Source: Flammula alnicola (lineage: Eukaryota > Basidiomycota > Agaricomycetes > Agaricales > Strophariaceae). Taken from it: a DNA stretch of 64,000 bases. The stretch is from contig JADNRV010000050.1 in NCBI GenBank assembly GCA_015499995.1, forward strand, positions 124,001 to 188,000, in the 5' to 3' direction. Positions within the stretch are counted from its first letter, which is position 1; every line of letters begins with the position of its first letter. Positions 58,477-64,000 of the stretch are shown here, piece after piece. Below the pieces are notes generated by a model. That model worked only from the letters and a program-made list of their open reading frames with translations. It was not told where the DNA came from and searched no databases. The position numbers and the translations under genes were made by a program.

Positions 58477-58586
58477 CTGTTGGCCAGCACTAATAAACTA
58501 TCGAAAACTGCTACCATCATTGAATACGGTACTCACATAGTAGCAATCAAATACAGTACTTGGACTGCGTGCTTTCACCCTATTTA

Positions 58587-60430
58587 TTAATGACACACAA
58601 CACTTGCTTTCGAAGGGATTAGCGGTCTTTCAGAGTTTGAAACCACCTGTGCCCAACCATTGTTAGGGTTGAGCGTGGCTGGATATCTGCTCTCTCCGTC
58701 CTTCCCAGACCAATCAAAGTCAATGAGAACAACACAACCCTCAGACTCATTGTAGAGAATGTTGGGGTCCTGCAAGTCCCCGAAGACAATATCCTGTTGA
58801 TGAGGGAGATGCACTGCATACTCAACCTGCGTCGAGACAATTGCAGGATTTGTGCCTCTTCATTGTAACGTGCAGTAAATTTGACAATAACCTCCTGGCT
58901 GGTGTCACTGAGGATGGCAATGTACATGGCAGTGGTTGTGTTCCCAAGGTCCACAAGTGACAAGAGCTTCGGAGGTGGGTTGTTGACCAGCTCGGGATAG
59001 AAACTGCTGATAGGCAAGTTTTGGCAATGCTCCACTGGTGGAAGGATCAACGAGTGTTGGGCTGGGATACAGACAAGAGAGTTTGGGAGACGCAAAGCTG
59101 CTGACCCCATCATAATACTCCTGGAGACCTACCTGACAGAGTGACAAGGCCTTGAAGGCGCGGGCCACACGGATGACATTGTCAGAGGCGTGGCATCTAA
59201 AGGAAAGGTCAAGGACGAGTAGCCTTGACACGTAGATCAGCTCCACACAAATAGCGACGGAAATTTCGAGGTGATTTGCAGTGGCACCGAGGAGGACAAT
59301 TGGGAAATTACAGTGCCCCCGGAAGCGCTTGTACTGCAAACAAAGGTAAGCTACGGGATTCAAAACGACAGATATGGGACTTTGAACCTTCTCTCGCGAA
59401 ACTACTTTGCTGTAATCGATAACAGCTTGAAGAAGAGGATCCCCAGACAGGCCCAGCGTGTTCTTGAGCTCCAGGACCAGGATGAGAAACGTGTCGTACC
59501 ACCAACTGCAATTAGGTTTTATGTTATCCGCCCAACCAAGAGCAAGTCCCTACTCGCCCTTCTCTCCGATCGCTTCATCGATTAGCTCCTTGATCACCAT
59601 CTGACGCAGGGCATCATTCTGATAAAACGCGACTCCGCACTGGAGGTACTTGGCAGCACGCTCGATGTCTGGACAAGAAACTTCAACTTGTTCGAGATGC
59701 TCGAGATTATTCTGTTGCAAGATGGCCAGGGCGGGGTTGTATATCGCGGCAGGGGCTCCACCGGGACGACCCAGGTGGATGGGAAGGTCAAGAAAGGTGT
59801 GCATTGTCCTGACATCTCATAAGTTCTTGCCTTTCTCATTCTTACGCCCTAGCTCTCGACCAGCGTCTAAATCGCTTACCCCCTACTCCTTCTCCGTCGG
59901 AGATAGTCCATTCTTCCAACAAGGTAGCTGACCTATTGGACGGCGACGAGCCTCCTCTTATAGACGTATCCTGGGTCGCCCAGGCCTTTGACCATCTCCA
60001 GAACTGATACGAAATCAGTAAGATAGGATGAAGGACAGAGTAGAACGTACCCTCCGCATCGGCAACGATGATATCTAGCAGGTCGTGGGCTAGACGAGGG
60101 CCATCGGGAAAGAGCGATACAAGCGTCTTCTCCCTCTGGAGGTGACCATTCTCTGGTTGCTGATGAAGCCACTGAAGAGCACGCGATTTGAGGTCTTCTA
60201 AGGGTTCCCTGGGAATATCCGCCTGCTGTGGGTTAGTTGGCTGTTTGCCAGAGAAAGAACAAGATTACCTTAAAAAGGCGGAGGTCGTTGCGGCTGACCT
60301 CTCGACCGTCTAATTTGAGCTCCCCCTGAATCGCCTTCAATAGGTCTATAACAAAAGCATTCGACGCTACGTCAACAGTCACAAAAAGAGGCTGTTCTGC
60401 AGGATAATAAAATGTGAATTTGGACGTCAT
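58587..60430 (-). pseudogene. degenerate Crinkler (CRN)-type gene with kinase-like C-terminus
   Basis: The ATG at 60430 starts a ubiquitin-like CRN header in exon 1 (60269-60430), followed after an intron by the second header segment that starts ADIPREPLEDL and ends with DLLDIIVADAE. The middle resembles fungal CRN effector domains. The end keeps a kinase-type catalytic loop (DIVFGDL) and IDFDWSGKDG. Several breaks are visible: a TAG at 59550-59552 inside an otherwise continuous frame, a frame change near 58975, and an apparent loss of the segment between the VKF motif and the catalytic loop. CRN proteins are host-directed effectors in oomycetes and occur in many fungi, with unclear roles. 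An intron removing the TAG (donor GTGATC, 48 nt) is possible but the other breaks remain. Confidence 0.6.
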
Positions 60431-60646
60431 CGCGGTTTTGCACAAGGAGTGGGAGGGTTTGCGGCTGCCAAATACATTGCTATTTACATATATTTGGTAG
60501 AATTTGGACGTCACGCGTCAATCGCCTAAGGGACTAGAGAGTGAGAAGCAACTCATTCCGCTGCACCGTCATACTGTGTCCTCTTTTTCTATTTTCCATC
60601 TTTCTCTCTTCAAATATATAGCTCAGCACGGACTGGGCTCGAAACT

Positions 60647-63600
60647 ATGAGCAAAGACCGGGATCAGGGCCGTGCACCGTCGCCATGGTCGAATTACCAG
60701 CAGTTGAATGGGAATGGTGGACCAAGGGGGCCCCTAGCTGTGTCGACCGATCTCGACCCGGGGCGGGGACCAGTGCAAGGTAGAAATCCATATTCTGCAC
60801 CTCCGACGAGCGCTGCAAGGTTTCCTGACCGCCCTATCCTCCCCACACGATCCTCGACAGTCGGCACGACGGATCCCGATCGTAATCTCTCTCCCAACAC
60901 AAATCCATTCCCGAAGACTCGCAGCGAAGACCTGAACCATAATCAAACCTATACTTCATCTTCTCCGAGGCCATCACCCCCTTTTCTTGCCTCGGGCGCT
61001 GGCGGCAGTCGGCCAAACACACCAGGTGCTAGGGAGGCCTCTTCTTCAGGGCACTCTGATTCACACTCATCCCAACACTCGGACATATCCTCTTCTGCAC
61101 CGAAGCCACCACCCAGCACTTCCTCTGCATCCACAAGTCTATCCTCGACGTAAGTGTCCGTTAACCTGCGATTATTCCTGATCTTACCTCTCGTTATCTC
61201 CAGGACATGTTCAGCATGCGGCAAGGCGATGCAGGGTCCCTTTGTTCGAGCTTTGGGTGCAGTCTTCCACTTGAATTGCTTCAAATGCATGGTATGTACC
61301 ATTTTTATTTCTCTCCTTAACCTTTTTTCATGATTATTTATATAGGACTGTGGAGACGTCGTCGCTTCCAAGTTCTTTCCCATCGATGGTCCTGGCGGTA
61401 AACAAAGTCCGCTCTGCGAACGTGATTACTTCCGTCGGCTGAACCTCATATGTGCCAAGTGTGGGATGGCGTTGCGAGGCAGCTACATCACCGCCTGCAG
61501 TGCGTAGTCTCTGTATCCTCTTTTGGAAAAGTAATTTACGAATTCATCTGGCTGGAATTAGACAAGAAGTACCATGTTGAGCACTTCACGTGTTCGCTGT
61601 GTTCGACACTCTTTGGACCACAGGACTCGTACTATGAGCACGATGGGGATGTCTATTGCCATTTCCACTATTCTACACGATTCGCGACCAAATGCGCTGG
61701 CTGCAATAGTGCGATCCTCAAGCAGTTTGTAGAGATCAACCGGAACATGAGAGATGAATGTTGGCATCCAGAGTGTTACATGATCAACAAGGTGCGTAGA
61801 TACTACCTCGGCCTAGATGTATATTAACAAGCTGCGATAGTTCTGGAATGTTAAAGTTAGCACTCGACGACCAACGAGCTCAATGTCCGCAGAAGGAGAT
61901 CCTGAGGAACCGGCGTATGTGGAAGAGGAACAACGAGAAACGCCATCGACCTTGAAGGAGAAGCAGGTGCGGATGGAACAACAGGTTTATCGGATTTGGA
62001 CGTACGTGTGTTCAGTAACTCTTATCATACTCAGTACTTAACCTCGCCTCAGCGTGCTTTCTGCGTTCGAGGAATCAAGTGCTGCCTGTATATCTGACAT
62101 GCTGAGGCAAGTCAGTAACGGAGCTTACCTTGACGCTATTCGGATGGCCGAAAAGTTCATCTTGCACGTGGAAGTACTGTTCGGGACGATAGACGACCTC
62201 GAATTCCATTTCGCGTCACTAAACATGAAGGGTTAGTCGTTTCAACTGGTCTAGTAATTTGTATTCAACGTGGGACAATAGGCATGTCACACGTCCGGGA
62301 AGCTCGTATGCTATGTCGGAAGACAGTCGAACTTTTCACACTGCTATCACACACGCAAGAGACAGGAGCACGGCGGATGGGCATGACGCAGGAACTGCTT
62401 GCACTCGTGACCGGTCTTGCACACTACCTCAAGATCCTCATCCGAATCGCGCTTACAGGCGCGCTCAAGCTCGAGCGCGAGCAGAGCGTGAGAGAGGCTA
62501 TGGGATCCTTCCTCGACAAGCTCCATCTCCTCGCCGTACAGGGGGGCAATCCCGCAGCCAAGCGCATGATCAAAGGCCAGAATGGAGAGGTGCTCTCGGC
62601 GAATCCGCACGCCAACTTTGGCACACAGGGCGTCACGTATGGGTTCCGCAGTCTTGCGCCGGAGAACGCGGGCGAGTCGCCTTTCTCCCAGAGGGAGGGC
62701 GCCTCGACAAAGTCTTCATCGAACCCGCCCTCCGATCTGTGTGTGCGGTGTAACTTGACGGTGGAGGAGGACTGTGTACGGCTGGGCACGTATCAGAGGT
62801 GGCACTCGCACTGCATACAGTGTGCGCAGTGCGGCAAGGTCGCGGCGGTGCCTGTGGTGAAGGAGCTGTCGTCGAAAAGTGGGGATGACAGAGATAAAGA
62901 GAATAGCAGGGACGGGGGCACGCAGCCGCCCAAGCTCTCTACTGCGCGGAGGCCGCCTGCGAATGTCGCGGGGTTCGTGTATGATCCGGAGTCGAGGAAG
63001 GAAATGCCCTCATTTGGCGAGGTGCCCACACTCATTTTGTGTACGGATCATGCACATCCTGGCTGCAGAGGTGGGTTCCAGGCTGTGCAACGACTGGAGC
63101 AATATGCATTCCTATTGAATGTTGCCCTGCGTCGGCTGTATCTGCTGTTGAAAAAGCAAGGTGTTGTACCAATGTCACCAAGTACGTATTGTCTCCTTTT
63201 TAAGGTTCCTGTGCCCTTGCAACTTTTTTCTGATCGACGTTCATGTTTTTGAATTGTTGACAGTCTCGACGTCGAGCGACCCGACAACGCCTACAGCCTC
63301 TGATCCATACCGAAATTCTGGCGATATCATGCGCATGAAGTCCGTGCACCTGGACCGCAAGCTGTCTGCTACCGCACGGCTGCCGAAGCGGTCGACCATC
63401 GTCGAGAGTCCCGCAGGACGGAGTGTGCATCCGACAGACCTTCCACAGCGACATTACGAGCCAGGGGCGCAGCCCACGCTACATCAGCACAGCGTCCAAG
63501 TCCAGCAAGGACAACAAGGACAGCTGTCATACCAGGGGTACCCTAATAGCAGCCACTCGCCACAGATGCAGTACCAGGGCTCGCCTCCAAGCCAATACAG

Positions 63601-64000
63601 CACGCCCCGTGCGAACGCAGGCAAACTTCCTCTGGAGCAAGGGCAGAACCTGAGGCCCTCTTTGACCCGGGGCAACACGGAGGTGATGATTGTCGATGAG
63701 AGTGCGCCGAATTCGCCTGCGGGAGGGCCAGAGGACGGGCCGGGGGCGATGCCCAAGCAGCGCGACGATGCGCTGACGTTGGCGGATATACCGCAGCTGA
63801 TGGAGGTCGCGCAGGCGAGGGAGCAGCAGAGGTCGTTGCCGCGGGAGAGCTCGACGCCGTATATCGCGGAGCTGAGCGCATTGGAGCTGGCGATCGTGAA
63901 GCACTGCGCGGTGCTCGCGCTGATGCGGTCGCCGTTGAAGGACCAGTTCGACCTCGACGAGATATTGGAGATGGTGGAGACCAAGAAGGGCGGGTTCTGG
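60647..64000 (+). CDS. LIM-domain RhoGAP (Lrg1-like), 5' part
   Basis: The ATG at 60647 (MSKDRDQGRAPSPWSNY) opens a Ser/Pro-rich leader of ~165 residues. LIM zinc fingers follow: CSACGKAMQGPFVRALG with HLNCFKC (61201 on), CAKCGMALRGSYITAC plus YHVEHFTCSLC, then CAGCNSAILKQF with CWHPEC, and a later one, CVRCNLTVEEDC..WHSHCIQCAQC (~62745). Helical segments lie between (VLSAFEESSAACISDMLRQV, ELLALVTGLAHYLKIL). The last visible part, ELSALELAIVKHCAVLALM followed by KDQFDLDEILEMVETKKGG, is the region that leads into the RhoGAP domain in fungal Lrg1. The window ends before that domain. Lrg1 inactivates Rho1, linking it to wall synthesis and the MAPK encoded at 42-45 kb. Confidence 0.82.

Overview
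The window looks like nuclear DNA of a mushroom-forming basidiomycete (Agaricomycete). Coding frames are cut by many 41-85 nt GT-AG introns, genes lie on both strands with short spacers, and several families are typical of that group: a ricin-B lectin, a hydrophobin-like secreted protein, an I9-type proteinase inhibitor, a Crinkler (CRN) relative, a GMN-motif CorA protein and a long-tailed cell-wall-integrity MAP kinase. No bacterial, organellar or viral backbone is visible. All coordinates come from reading splice sites and frames by eye, with no alignment behind them.

Layout. 1-24 kb is mostly ordinary: the end of a VPS9-domain gene, an F-box gene, a secreted lectin, an acid-ceramidase/NAAA-like amidase, a large methyltransferase with a disordered N-terminus, a Mep2-type ammonium transporter and an NTF2-like-domain protein. 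Gene-poor gaps lie at 6.3-8.6 and 14.8-18.5 kb.

24.3-40.4 kb is an accessory, repeat-rich island. It holds a 577-bp inverted-repeat element, the I9 inhibitor, two copies of one F-box-like gene, a hydrophobin-like gene, an unassigned gene, a non-LTR retrotransposon relic, an IRG-like GTPase and two identical tandem 134-bp units that look like miniature Helitrons. The first F-box-like copy is broken by a 1.6-kb TIR transposon and by a separate nonsense codon, while the second is intact. Each copy is preceded by a decayed fragment of an exon of the TTI2-like gene located 15-25 kb further along in this window.

40.8-51.8 kb is a housekeeping block: Nbp35 (Fe-S assembly), Slt2/Mpk1-type MAPK, symplekin/Pta1 (mRNA 3' processing), and TTI2 (PIKK maturation) divergent from symplekin. 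51.8-60.5 kb mixes decayed and lineage-specific genes: an unassigned relic, a membrane-anchored pseudokinase, a broken Gly-Xaa carboxypeptidase, a CorA-like transporter and a degenerate CRN-kinase gene. The window ends inside a LIM-RhoGAP (Lrg1-like) gene. MAPK, LIM-RhoGAP, hydrophobin and ceramidase products all touch wall or surface biology, but nothing indicates a co-regulated cluster.
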